Shown: in pieces, positions 1-6,060 of the stretch
How the letters are laid out: each line of letters opens with the position of its first letter
Numbering within the stretch: position 1 is the first letter of the stretch
DNA from: JANNAT01 sp043766915
GTDB taxonomy: Bacteria; Pseudomonadota; Alphaproteobacteria; Rhodobacterales; Rhodobacteraceae
Assembly (NCBI GenBank): GCA_043766915.1
Contig: JAYUHO010000344.1
Span: 1 to 8,972, forward strand
DNA: 8,972 nt
Reading direction: 5' to 3'
The notes under the pieces: generated by a model
Database searches by the model: none
What the model was told of the DNA's origin: nothing
What the model saw: the letters and a program-made list of their open reading frames with translations, nothing else
Position numbers and translations under genes: made by a program

Positions 1-12
1 CTTTTTTGTTTC

Positions 13-80
13 GCAGCCCCGGACTTGATCCGGGGCCTCATGGATTGGGAAAAGAGGCCCCGGATCAGGTCCGGGGCTGC
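13..80. repeat. Long inverted repeat made of two palindromic units (REP-like element)
   Basis: Two 27-bp arms (13-39 and 54-80) are reverse complements of each other with a single mismatch, separated by a 14-nt loop. Each arm is itself a palindrome of the form CCCCGGA-N5-TCCGGGG. The element begins 8 nt after the helicase stop codon, so in that mRNA it would fold into a very stable 3' hairpin that could protect the 3' end or stop transcription. It is not a classical intrinsic terminator in either direction: no U-run follows it in the helicase transcript, which continues A-rich, and the T-run at 2-7 lies on the wrong side. Palindromes of this type are dispersed in many alphaproteobacterial genomes; calling it a member of such a family is inference, since no second copy is visible here. 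Confidence 0.8.
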
Positions 81-88
81 GCCGGGTT

Positions 89-1762
89 TCAGCCGTCGGT
101 GCCGGTTGCCGGTGCCTCTTCCACGTCATCGGCGGTTGTTGTCGTAATTGCAAAGCTGCGCAGAATGAAATCGGGCACATGATCGCCCATGCCGACCACG
201 CGCTCACCGTGATCGCGGTTCGACTGGTTGCGATAATCGCGGCGCTGATCGTCGCGGCGGGGGTCTGAGCGGCGGTCGTCATTGCCCCGGTCATCGCGGC
301 GGGGTTCGGTCCTGCGATCCTCTGCACCGTCACGTGCGCGATCCTCGCGGGGCCGATCTTCACGCGGCCGATCCTCGCGGCGGTGATCGGGGCGCGGTTC
401 CGAGCGGTCGTCGCGCCGGTTGTCTTGACGCGGTGCGCGTTCGGCCACCACGGCGGCTGCGGTTTCAACCGGGGCCACATCTGGAATGACCGCTGCCACA
501 ACAGCCTCACGCGGGGCGCGATCAGGGCGACCGCCCCGGCTGCGGCTGCGACTGCTGCGCTCTTCGGCGCCACGCTCTGGCCGGGCTACGGTATCAGACG
601 CACCCTCGACGGCACCCTCGGGCACAACACCCGCAGGAATGGCCATTTTCACCAGCGATTCGATGGCTTTCAGATATTTCTCATCCGACGGCACGGCGAT
701 GGTGAACGCCTTGCCCAACCGACCAGCGCGCCCCGTGCGGCCAATGCGGTGCACGTAATCTTCCGGGTGCGACGGCACGTCAAAGTTGAACACATGGCTG
801 ACGGCAGGAATATCAAGCCCGCGCGCCGCCACATCCGAGGCGATCAGCAAATGCACCGACCCATCGCGAAACCCGTCCAAAGTGCGCGTGCGGACCGACT
901 GATCCAGATCACCATGAATGGGCGATGCATTAAAACCGTGCTGCTTCAACGATTTGGCCACCACATCAACATCCATCTTGCGATTGCAAAAGATGATCGC
1001 GTTGGTGCAGGACTCGCCTTCGGCCTTGATCAGCGCGCGCAGAACGGCGCGCTTTTCGGCAAAGCTGCGGTCTTTGCGGGTTGGGGTGAACTGGAACAGC
1101 TTTTGTTCAATCGTGGTCGAGGCCGTTGCCTGCCGCGCCACTTCGATCTTCACCGCATTTGACAGGAACGTGTTGGTGATCCGCTCAATTTCCGGGGCCA
1201 TGGTTGCCGAATAAAAGAACGTCTGCCGGGTAAACGGCGTCAGCGCAAAAATCCGTTCGATATCGGGAATGAACCCCATATCCAGCATGCGGTCGGCCTC
1301 ATCGACCACCATGATCTGCACGCCGGTCAACAGCAGTTTGCCGCGTTCGTGGTGATCAAGCAAACGGCCGGGTGTGGCAATCAGCACATCCACGCCGCGA
1401 TCAATCAACTTGTCCTGCTCGCCAAATGACACGCCGCCGATCAACAACGCCTTGGTCAGTTTGGTGTATTTGGCATAGGTTTCAAAGTTTTCCGCCACTT
1501 GGGCGGCCAATTCGCGGGTGGGTGCCAGCACCAGCGACCGGGGCATCCGCGCTTTGGCACGGCCCTGGCCCAGCAAGGTGATCATCGGCAACACGAAACT
1601 GGCGGTTTTGCCAGTGCCGGTTTGGGCGATGCCCAGCACGTCTTTGCCTTGCAAAGCATGCGGTATCGCCTGTTCCTGAATAGGAGTTGGGGTTTCATAG
1701 CCGGCTTCCGCCACGGCGCGCAGCACGCGGGGATCCAGCGCGAGATCTGAGAATTTGGTCAT
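89..1762 (-). CDS. rhlE: DEAD-box ATP-dependent RNA helicase, RhlE type
   Basis: This is an ATP-dependent RNA helicase of superfamily 2, expected to unwind short RNA duplexes in the cytoplasm during ribosome assembly or mRNA decay. All core motifs are intact: Q-motif around residues 22-34 (GYETPTPIQ), motif I AQTGTGKT at 46-53, Ia PTRELA at 81-86, Ib TPGR at 130-133, DEAD at 154-157, SAT at 185-187, IV IIFCNR at 256-261, V ARGLDIP at 313-319 and VI HRIGRTGRAG at 338-347. The N-terminus closely resembles E. coli RhlE, so the symbol is a subfamily-level assignment. Residues ~395-525 form a disordered tail rich in Arg and Asp with an REDRP repeat, likely an RNA-binding or condensate-forming region. 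It ends in a GMGDHVPDFILRSF-like segment that I recall from alphaproteobacterial relatives. The ATG start is preceded by AGGA (complement of 1768-1771) at 5-nt spacing. At 557 aa it is longer than the ~400-residue core because of the tail. Confidence 0.95.
   Translation of the reverse strand: MTKFSDLALDPRVLRAVAEAGYETPTPIQEQAIPHALQGKDVLGIAQTGTGKTASFVLPMITLLGQGRAKARMPRSLVLAPTRELAAQVAENFETYAKYTKLTKALLIGGVSFGEQDKLIDRGVDVLIATPGRLLDHHERGKLLLTGVQIMVVDEADRMLDMGFIPDIERIFALTPFTRQTFFYSATMAPEIERITNTFLSNAVKIEVARQATASTTIEQKLFQFTPTRKDRSFAEKRAVLRALIKAEGESCTNAIIFCNRKMDVDVVAKSLKQHGFNASPIHGDLDQSVRTRTLDGFRDGSVHLLIASDVAARGLDIPAVSHVFNFDVPSHPEDYVHRIGRTGRAGRLGKAFTIAVPSDEKYLKAIESLVKMAIPAGVVPEGAVEGASDTVARPERGAEERSSRSRSRGGRPDRAPREAVVAAVIPDVAPVETAAAVVAERAPRQDNRRDDRSEPRPDHRREDRPREDRPREDRARDGAEDRRTEPRRDDRGNDDRRSDPRRDDQRRDYRNQSNRDHGERVVGMGDHVPDFILRSFAITTTTADDVEEAPATGTDG
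340..384. repeat. Three 15-bp tandem repeats inside the helicase tail
   Basis: Three consecutive 15-bp units (340-354, 355-369, 370-384) of the form GATCCTCGCGGGGCC differ from each other at a few positions. On the coding strand they encode the repeated pentapeptide REDRP in the disordered tail. Length variation between strains by slippage is plausible. Confidence 0.7.
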
Positions 1763-1775
1763 TTGCGTCCTAAAG

Positions 1776-1794
1776 ATGCGGGTTCGGCCCGCAT
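1776..1794 (-). promoter_or_regulatory. Hairpin in the helicase 5' leader, just upstream of the SD
   Basis: A perfect 7-bp stem (ATGCGGG / CCCGCAT on the plus strand) with a 5-nt loop lies 4 nt upstream of the AGGA Shine-Dalgarno of the helicase. If the gene is transcribed from the candidate promoter at 1858-1886, this hairpin is part of the leader RNA and could modulate translation. No U-run follows it, so it is not an obvious terminator for the upstream transporter gene. The structure is visible; its role is inference. Confidence 0.4.
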
Positions 1795-1831
1795 GGGAAT
1801 AAGGGACGCTGCATTCCGGGCGCCCCGGCGT

Positions 1832-1850
1832 CTGGGGGTATCATACCCCA
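1832..1850. repeat. Short inverted repeat around GTATCATAC
   Basis: The stretch ATCTGGGG is followed by a near-palindrome, TGGGG-GTATCATAC-CCCA, with one extra G in the left arm. On the minus strand its centre reads TATGAT, close to a sigma-70 -10 box, so it could be an operator over a helicase promoter or a second start site. No good -35 hexamer lies at the right distance for that TATGAT. The function is unproven. Confidence 0.3.
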
Positions 1851-1857
1851 CCCCGCG

Positions 1858-1886
1858 CGATTACCGCAGATTGCGGGGATGGTCAA
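1858..1886 (-). promoter_or_regulatory. Candidate sigma-70 promoter for the helicase gene
   Basis: On the minus strand TTGACC (complement of 1881-1886) is followed after 17 nt by TAATCG (complement of 1858-1863). The -35 hexamer is strong (5 of 6) and the -10 is weak. The spacer holds a small perfect palindrome, CCGCA-N3-TGCGG (1864-1876). A start here would give a leader of about 90 nt carrying the two inverted repeats at 1832-1850 and 1776-1794. Confidence 0.35.
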
Positions 1887-1918
1887 GGATGGGACACGCG
1901 AGCCGCCACCGCCCAAAG

Positions 1919-2812
1919 CTAGCGCGTAAAGATCAGCGCCAGCCCAACCACCGCCAGCCCCGCGCCGCACCAGCTTAGCGCCGATGGCCGTTGCCCGGTG
2001 CGCAACCACAACAACGGCAGGATGATGACGGGCGAGGTGGCCGACAGCGTGGCGATGATGCCGGTTTTTGATCCTTGCAGCGCGTAAAGGAACAAGGTCA
2101 TCCCGATCAGCAATCCGATCACGGCGGTAACGGCGGTCAGGATCAATACGCCCCGGCTGATGTTTTTGGGCTTTGGCGGGCCGAAGGGGGTTGCGGCCAG
2201 GATGCCCATCGTCAGCCCCGACGCGCCAACCCGGATCAGCGACGCCATATAGGGATCAAGGCCGCTGGTCATGATGGGGCGGGCGATCAGCGATCCGGCT
2301 GCTTGGCCAAAGGCCGCCAGCAGGCCCAGACCCACGCCCACCGCCAAAGTGCTTTGCAGGGTTTCAAAGCGGTGCGCGTCGCTGCGGGGGCGGCCCAAAA
2401 TGGCCAGTGCGACGCCGGTGGCGGTGATGCCAATCCCGATAGCCGCGGCCCAAGGCAAGGTTTCCCCCAACACCGCCCAGCCCAATACGGCAGCCATCGG
2501 CGCGTTCAACGCAAACACCGCACCGGCGCGGCGCGGGCCAATCTTGCCCACGGCGGCGAAGTTAAACGTATCCCCGATCAGGATGCCGACGATCCCCGAG
2601 ATAGCCAGAACGCCCGCCACATCCCACCCAGGTGCCACCCATCCGCCTGTGACCAGCAGCACGCCGCACAGCAACAACGCCACGAACAATTGCCGGATCA
2701 GGTTAAAATAAAACGGCCCCAACACCCGCACACCATCCGACGCCAAAAGCCCGGTAATCGCCCAACAGGTCGCAGTGCCAAGGGCGGCGAGTTCGTGCAG
2801 GGGAAGGGTCAT
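1919..2812 (-). CDS. EamA/DMT-superfamily transporter, 10 predicted TM segments
   Basis: This is an inner-membrane drug/metabolite transporter-superfamily protein of 297 aa, the usual length for a two-EamA-domain member. Hydrophobic segments fall at about residues 8-25, 33-57, 65-85, 95-112 and 119-139 (first EamA repeat), then 153-178, 187-207, 221-243, 248-271 and 278-295 (second repeat). The typical 'LGE' turn is present in the first repeat (115-117); the equivalent turn in the second reads RTGQRPS. The substrate cannot be told from sequence; relatives export amino acids, metabolites or drugs. The ATG lies 6 nt after the prfC stop. Its AAGG Shine-Dalgarno overlaps the prfC TAA, so translation is probably coupled to prfC. 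No functional link between the two is evident. Confidence 0.9.
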   Translation of the reverse strand: MTLPLHELAALGTATCWAITGLLASDGVRVLGPFYFNLIRQLFVALLLCGVLLVTGGWVAPGWDVAGVLAISGIVGILIGDTFNFAAVGKIGPRRAGAVFALNAPMAAVLGWAVLGETLPWAAAIGIGITATGVALAILGRPRSDAHRFETLQSTLAVGVGLGLLAAFGQAAGSLIARPIMTSGLDPYMASLIRVGASGLTMGILAATPFGPPKPKNISRGVLILTAVTAVIGLLIGMTLFLYALQGSKTGIIATLSATSPVIILPLLWLRTGQRPSALSWCGAGLAVVGLALIFTR

Positions 2813-2818
2813 GCTGCC

Positions 2819-4414
2819 TTAAACCATCATCTCTTTCGTCGCGGTCAGCTTTAACGCCGGATAATCCCGTTCAATCCGGTCGATGTCCCACTTCAGGCGG
2901 GTCAGGAACACCGTGTCGCCGTCGCTGTCGGTGGCGATGTGGCCTTTGTTGACGTTGGTGAATTTCTCGACCTCGGCCTTGGCCCCTGATACCCATCGGG
3001 CCGACGTGAACTGGCTGGCCTCGAACCGCACGGGCAGGGAATATTCCTGTTCGATGCGGCTGGCTAAAACCTCAAACTGCAAAGGGCCGACGACACCGAC
3101 GATATAGCCCGAGCCGATCATCGGTTTGAACACTTTGGCGGCACCTTCTTCAGCGAACTGCATCAGCGCCTTTTCCAGATGCTTGGCCTTCATCGGATCG
3201 CCCGCGCGCACCACTTGCAGCAGTTCCGGCGCGAAACTGGGGATGCCGGTAAAGCGCAGCGTCTCACCCTCGGTCAGCGCATCACCGATCCGCAATTGCC
3301 CGTGGTTTGGGATGCCGATGATGTCGCCGGCCCAGGCCTCTTCGGCCAATTCGCGGTCAGCGGCCAGAAACATCACAGGGTTCGCCACCGCCATCTGCTT
3401 TTTCAGCCGCACATGCGTCAGCTTCATGCCGCGTTCAAAATGGCCTGACGCCAGCCGCACAAACGCCACCCGGTCGCGGTGTTTCGGGTCCATATTCGCC
3501 TGCACTTTGAACACGAACCCGGTGACGGTTTTCTCATCCGGGGCCACGCCGCGCTCGGCGGCCTTTTGCACCTGGGGTTCAGGCCCGAATTCGCCCATGC
3601 CGTCCATCAGTTCCTTGACGCCAAACGAATTGATCGCCGATCCAAACCAGATCGGCGTCATTGATCCGTTCAAAAACGCCGCGCGGTCAAAGCGGGGCAG
3701 CAATTCCCGCGCCATTTCCAATTCTTCGCGCAGTTTGACCAGCAGATCGGCTGGCACATGGTCGGCCAGTTTTGGGTCATCCAATCCGGTGATCTGGATG
3801 GTTTCGGCCACTTTGTTGCGATCGGCGCGGTCCATGATTTCAAGTCGGTCATGCAGCAGATCATAGGCGCCGACAAATTCCCGGCCCGTGCCGATGGGCC
3901 AACTGGCAGGGGTGACATCAATCGCCAGATTTTCCTGAATCTCGTCAATGATTTCAAAAACATCGCGCGACTCGCGGTCCATCTTGTTGCAGAAGGTCAG
4001 GATCGGCAGGTCGCGCAGACGGCAAACCTCAAACAGTTTTTGAGTCTGCGATTCCACCCCCTTGGCCCCGTCAATTACCATAATGGCGGCATCAACGGCA
4101 GTCAGGGTGCGGTAGGTATCTTCGGAGAAATCGCTGTGGCCGGGGGTATCGACAAGGTTGAACCGGTACTGGCGGAAATCGAACGACATGGCAGACGCCG
4201 AAACCGAAATCCCGCGTTCCTGTTCCATCTTCATGAAATCCGACCGCGTGCGCCGCGCCTCGCCCTTGGCGCGCACCTGGCCCGCCATCTGAATGGCACC
4301 ACCAAACAGCAGGAATTTTTCGGTCAATGTGGTTTTACCGGCATCGGGGTGCGAGATAATCGCAAACGTCCGGCGGCGGGCAATTTCGGGCGGAAGGGGG
4401 GCGTGATTGGTCAT
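2819..4414 (-). CDS. prfC: Peptide chain release factor 3 (RF3)
   Basis: RF3 is a translational GTPase that recycles RF1 and RF2 from the ribosome after peptide release. The 531 aa match the usual length. The GTPase motifs are clear: G1 SHPDAGKT at 21-28, G2 region ERGIS at 66-70, G3 DTPGH at 89-93, G4 NKMD at 143-146 and G5-like GSA at 258-260. Beta-barrel domain II and the RF3-specific C-terminal domain follow, with VVGPLQFEVL and RWVSG-type segments. The ATG is the only reasonable start, because an in-frame TAG lies four codons upstream. There is no recognisable Shine-Dalgarno before it. A TATAGC -10-like hexamer ends 8 nt before the ATG, so the mRNA may be leaderless or nearly so. The gene leads a likely two-gene operon with the EamA transporter and is divergent from the SnoaL-like gene. 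Confidence 0.97.
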   Translation of the reverse strand: MTNHAPLPPEIARRRTFAIISHPDAGKTTLTEKFLLFGGAIQMAGQVRAKGEARRTRSDFMKMEQERGISVSASAMSFDFRQYRFNLVDTPGHSDFSEDTYRTLTAVDAAIMVIDGAKGVESQTQKLFEVCRLRDLPILTFCNKMDRESRDVFEIIDEIQENLAIDVTPASWPIGTGREFVGAYDLLHDRLEIMDRADRNKVAETIQITGLDDPKLADHVPADLLVKLREELEMARELLPRFDRAAFLNGSMTPIWFGSAINSFGVKELMDGMGEFGPEPQVQKAAERGVAPDEKTVTGFVFKVQANMDPKHRDRVAFVRLASGHFERGMKLTHVRLKKQMAVANPVMFLAADRELAEEAWAGDIIGIPNHGQLRIGDALTEGETLRFTGIPSFAPELLQVVRAGDPMKAKHLEKALMQFAEEGAAKVFKPMIGSGYIVGVVGPLQFEVLASRIEQEYSLPVRFEASQFTSARWVSGAKAEVEKFTNVNKGHIATDSDGDTVFLTRLKWDIDRIERDYPALKLTATKEMMV

Positions 4415-4422
4415 AGGGCTTG

Positions 4423-4451
4423 GCTATAAGGCCTAAGCGGTTTCCCCGCAA
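4423..4451 (-). promoter_or_regulatory. Candidate prfC promoter giving a leaderless transcript
   Basis: On the minus strand TTGCGG (complement of 4446-4451) and TATAGC (complement of 4423-4428) are separated by 17 nt. The -10 box ends 8 nt before the prfC ATG, so transcription would start at or within a base or two of the start codon. This agrees with the absence of a Shine-Dalgarno. The -35 is weak (TTG only), so confidence is modest. Confidence 0.4.
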
Positions 4452-4467
4452 CTACGCGCACGGGGTC

Positions 4468-4496
4468 TTGGCAGGGTCAAAAATGTGGCGTAGCGT
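4468..4496 (+). promoter_or_regulatory. Candidate promoter of the SnoaL-like gene
   Basis: TTGGCA at 4468-4473 and TAGCGT at 4491-4496 are separated by 17 nt. The -10 keeps the key T, A and final T. The predicted start near 4503 leaves a leader of about 27 nt before the preferred ATG at 4530. It lies back to back with the prfC promoter candidate, 17 nt apart. Confidence 0.4.
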
Positions 4497-4519
4497 TAGA
4501 ACAATAACGGAACATTAAT

Positions 4520-4523
4520 GGAG
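4520..4523 (+). promoter_or_regulatory. Shine-Dalgarno GGAG deciding the start at 4530
   Basis: GGAG lies 6 nt before the ATG at 4530, a good spacing. It overlaps the in-frame ATG at 4518, which has only a weaker GGAA (4510-4513) upstream. This favours the 121-aa product starting MTNKEIAQ over the 125-aa one. Confidence 0.5.
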
Positions 4524-4529
4524 ATTACC

Positions 4530-4895
4530 ATGACCAACAAGGAAATCGCCCAAGCTCTTGTCGCCGGGTGCCGCGAAGGGCGCGCCAAGGAAAATCTTGA
4601 TTTGCTTTATGCACCAGACGCCGTGTCGGTCGAGGCCACCGATATGGGGCAGGGCCGTGAAACCCATGGATTGGCCGGGATCCATGGCAAGCATGACTGG
4701 TGGGAGTCGACCCAGATCGTGCATTCCAGCAGTGTTGAGGGCCCGTTTCTGCATGGCGACAACAGCTTTGCAGTGATTTTTGACGTTGATTCCGAAGATA
4801 AAACTTCGGGTCGGCGCGGGCAGATGCGCGAAGTTGGCATTTATCATGTGGCGAATGGCAAGATCAGCCGCGAAGAATTCTTTTACGGCGCTTGA
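4530..4895 (+). CDS. SnoaL-like / NTF2-fold small protein
   Basis: This is a 121-aa soluble protein of the SnoaL-like polyketide-cyclase branch of the NTF2 superfamily. The pattern is an N-terminal helix (KEIAQALVAGCREG), a LLYAPDAVSVEA segment, a central GLAGIHGKHDWWE, and C-terminal beta strands ending NGKISREEFFYGA. Length and order fit a single cone-shaped domain with no signal peptide or membrane segment. Members of this fold bind small hydrophobic ligands or act as isomerases or cyclases, but many have no known activity, and no catalytic residues can be assigned here. An in-frame ATG 12 nt upstream (4518) gives a 125-aa alternative; the GGAG at 4520-4523 favours the start used here. The stop codon abuts that of the convergent Hint gene. 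Divergent from prfC, with its own candidate promoter. Confidence 0.85.
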   Translation: MTNKEIAQALVAGCREGRAKENLDLLYAPDAVSVEATDMGQGRETHGLAGIHGKHDWWESTQIVHSSSVEGPFLHGDNSFAVIFDVDSEDKTSGRRGQMREVGIYHVANGKISREEFFYGA

Positions 4896-4904
4896 TCAGC
4901 GCCG
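4886..4904. other. Hairpin containing both convergent stop codons
   Basis: A 7-bp perfect stem (CGGCGCT / AGCGCCG) with a 5-nt loop spans the junction where the TGA of the SnoaL-like gene (4893-4895) meets the TGA of the Hint gene (complement of 4896-4898). No U-run follows in either direction, so it is at best a weak bidirectional terminator. Confidence 0.4.
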
Positions 4905-5903
4905 GCTGGGCGGCGGTCGGGACGTGGTGAATGCGCCCAACACCTGCCGCCCGGCTTCTGTGCCGAAATGCTGGTTTTGTGACAACCCCGGAAACCGCGC
5001 TTTCACTTCGGCGGCCAGATCGGGGGGCAGGCGGTTGACGGTGGCATCGTTCACCATCAGGCTTTCGGCGGGCACGCCTTCGGCATAGATGATTTCGTGG
5101 CGGTCAAACACCAGACTGAAGTAATCGACAAACCCGCCGGGGCGCAGAAAAATCTGCTCGCCATCCACCAGATGCTTGGCCTGCACGAAAAGTTCGGCCG
5201 TGGCCAGGCCCGCTTTGCGGCTGCGTTGATAGAGGAACATCCGGTGGTGCTGACTGACGATCAGATCGCCAGAGTTGCCCATGCTGCCCGCCGAAATCAC
5301 CACTGGCGCAAACGCCCCGACCGCGCGCAACGTCGTGCTGCCGATCCAGCGGATGGGCTGGCCGCCATGATCGCGGGTCAGAACTTTGTCGCCGGGGGCA
5401 AGGTCTTCGATGGCGCGCTGCTGGCCGGTGGCAAGGGTGATCACCGTGCCGCGCGCAAACGAGATGCATAGAAAATCTGACAGGGTCAGCTGGTCGGGGG
5501 CCTCTTCGATTTTCAGCAGCGTGTATTCAACGCCTGCGGCCATCGGCGACAAGGGCAGGGCATACCGGCTGCCATCGGGCAGCGCCAACAGCAACAACTC
5601 TACCCGGTTGCCGTCGCTGGCCATCATCGCATAGCGCGCTTCAAACACCAGCGCATCGCCGGGCGTGCCCACCTGGCTGCCCGCAGCAACCTGTTGGTGA
5701 CCATCGATTGGTTGCGTCACGCCCAAACGGCGGGGTTTTTCTGCGGGGTCCAACGCATAGACATCCCCGGGATAGACCTCATCCGGGCCACCAAGCCCAT
5801 CGCCAAGGTTCACGCCATGGCTGACATAAACCGAATCTGCCGCCAAAACCTGACAGGCGTGGCCGGGAAGCGGGAACGGGGTTTGGTCAGACAGGGTTGG
5901 CAC
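4896..5903 (-). CDS. Hint-domain (Hedgehog/intein-type, Hint_2) protein
   Basis: This is a 335-aa protein with a Hint_2-type module at about residues 143-285. Visible blocks are a candidate nucleophile Cys146 opening CISFARGTVI, then IEDLAPGDKVLTRDHG (165-180) and RWIGSTTLRAVGAFAPV. Further on are the His-containing block SQHHRMFL (217-224), VQAKHLVDGEQI and the closing FDRHEIIYAEGVPAES (266-281). The N-terminal ~140 residues, with GVNLGDGL and YALPLSPMAAGVEYTLL, resemble the extension I recall in rhodobacteral homologues. No intein-type C-terminal His-Asn junction or downstream extein is seen, so full splicing is unlikely; N-terminal self-cleavage or a structural role remain open. No RTX repeats, signal peptide or membrane segment are present. 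The start is GTG, with no clear Shine-Dalgarno and an in-frame TGA two codons upstream, so the exact start is less sure than the family. Confidence 0.88.
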   Translation of the reverse strand: MPTLSDQTPFPLPGHACQVLAADSVYVSHGVNLGDGLGGPDEVYPGDVYALDPAEKPRRLGVTQPIDGHQQVAAGSQVGTPGDALVFEARYAMMASDGNRVELLLLALPDGSRYALPLSPMAAGVEYTLLKIEEAPDQLTLSDFLCISFARGTVITLATGQQRAIEDLAPGDKVLTRDHGGQPIRWIGSTTLRAVGAFAPVVISAGSMGNSGDLIVSQHHRMFLYQRSRKAGLATAELFVQAKHLVDGEQIFLRPGGFVDYFSLVFDRHEIIYAEGVPAESLMVNDATVNRLPPDLAAEVKARFPGLSQNQHFGTEAGRQVLGAFTTSRPPPSRR

Positions 5904-5944
5904 GGGTCACGGACACTTCATCGCTGGATCTGGGGAACGATAAA

Positions 5945-5971
5945 CCGTCCTCAAGGCAGAAGTAAGGACGG
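5945..5971. repeat. Inverted repeat CCGTCCT-N13-AGGACGG between divergent genes
   Basis: Perfect 7-bp arms (5945-5951 and 5965-5971) lie in the 157-nt region between the divergent Hint and SDR genes. This is the only sizeable dyad in that region and may be a regulator binding site or an RNA hairpin in the leader of the Hint gene. In the same region TTACCG (6002-6007) and TAGGCT (6025-6030), 17 nt apart, form a weak promoter candidate for the SDR gene. Confidence 0.4.
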
Positions 5972-6060
5972 GTGATAAGTTTATTGACCCTGAAACTGGG
6001 GTTACCGGGGGGCACGCCGACTGATAGGCTGATCTGAATAGCAAGGCTGGGAGGCGGGCG

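Noticed and set aside
1..12. T-rich tract as part of an intrinsic terminator for the helicase
   Set aside because: In the helicase transcript this tract reads as A-rich, so it cannot serve as the U-run after the hairpin at 13-80.
383..1162. Long plus-strand open frame of 259 codons opposite the helicase
   Set aside because: It is antisense to a gene with every DEAD-box motif, its translation has no recognisable domain, and it is a typical shadow frame in high-GC DNA.
2075..2854. Long plus-strand open frame opposite the EamA gene
   Set aside because: The translation is rich in Gln, Arg and His with no domain, and the opposite strand encodes a clear ten-segment membrane protein.
4896..5903. 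Possible functional intein
   Set aside because: The Hint-like blocks end without a C-terminal His-Asn junction or flanking extein, so protein splicing is not supported.
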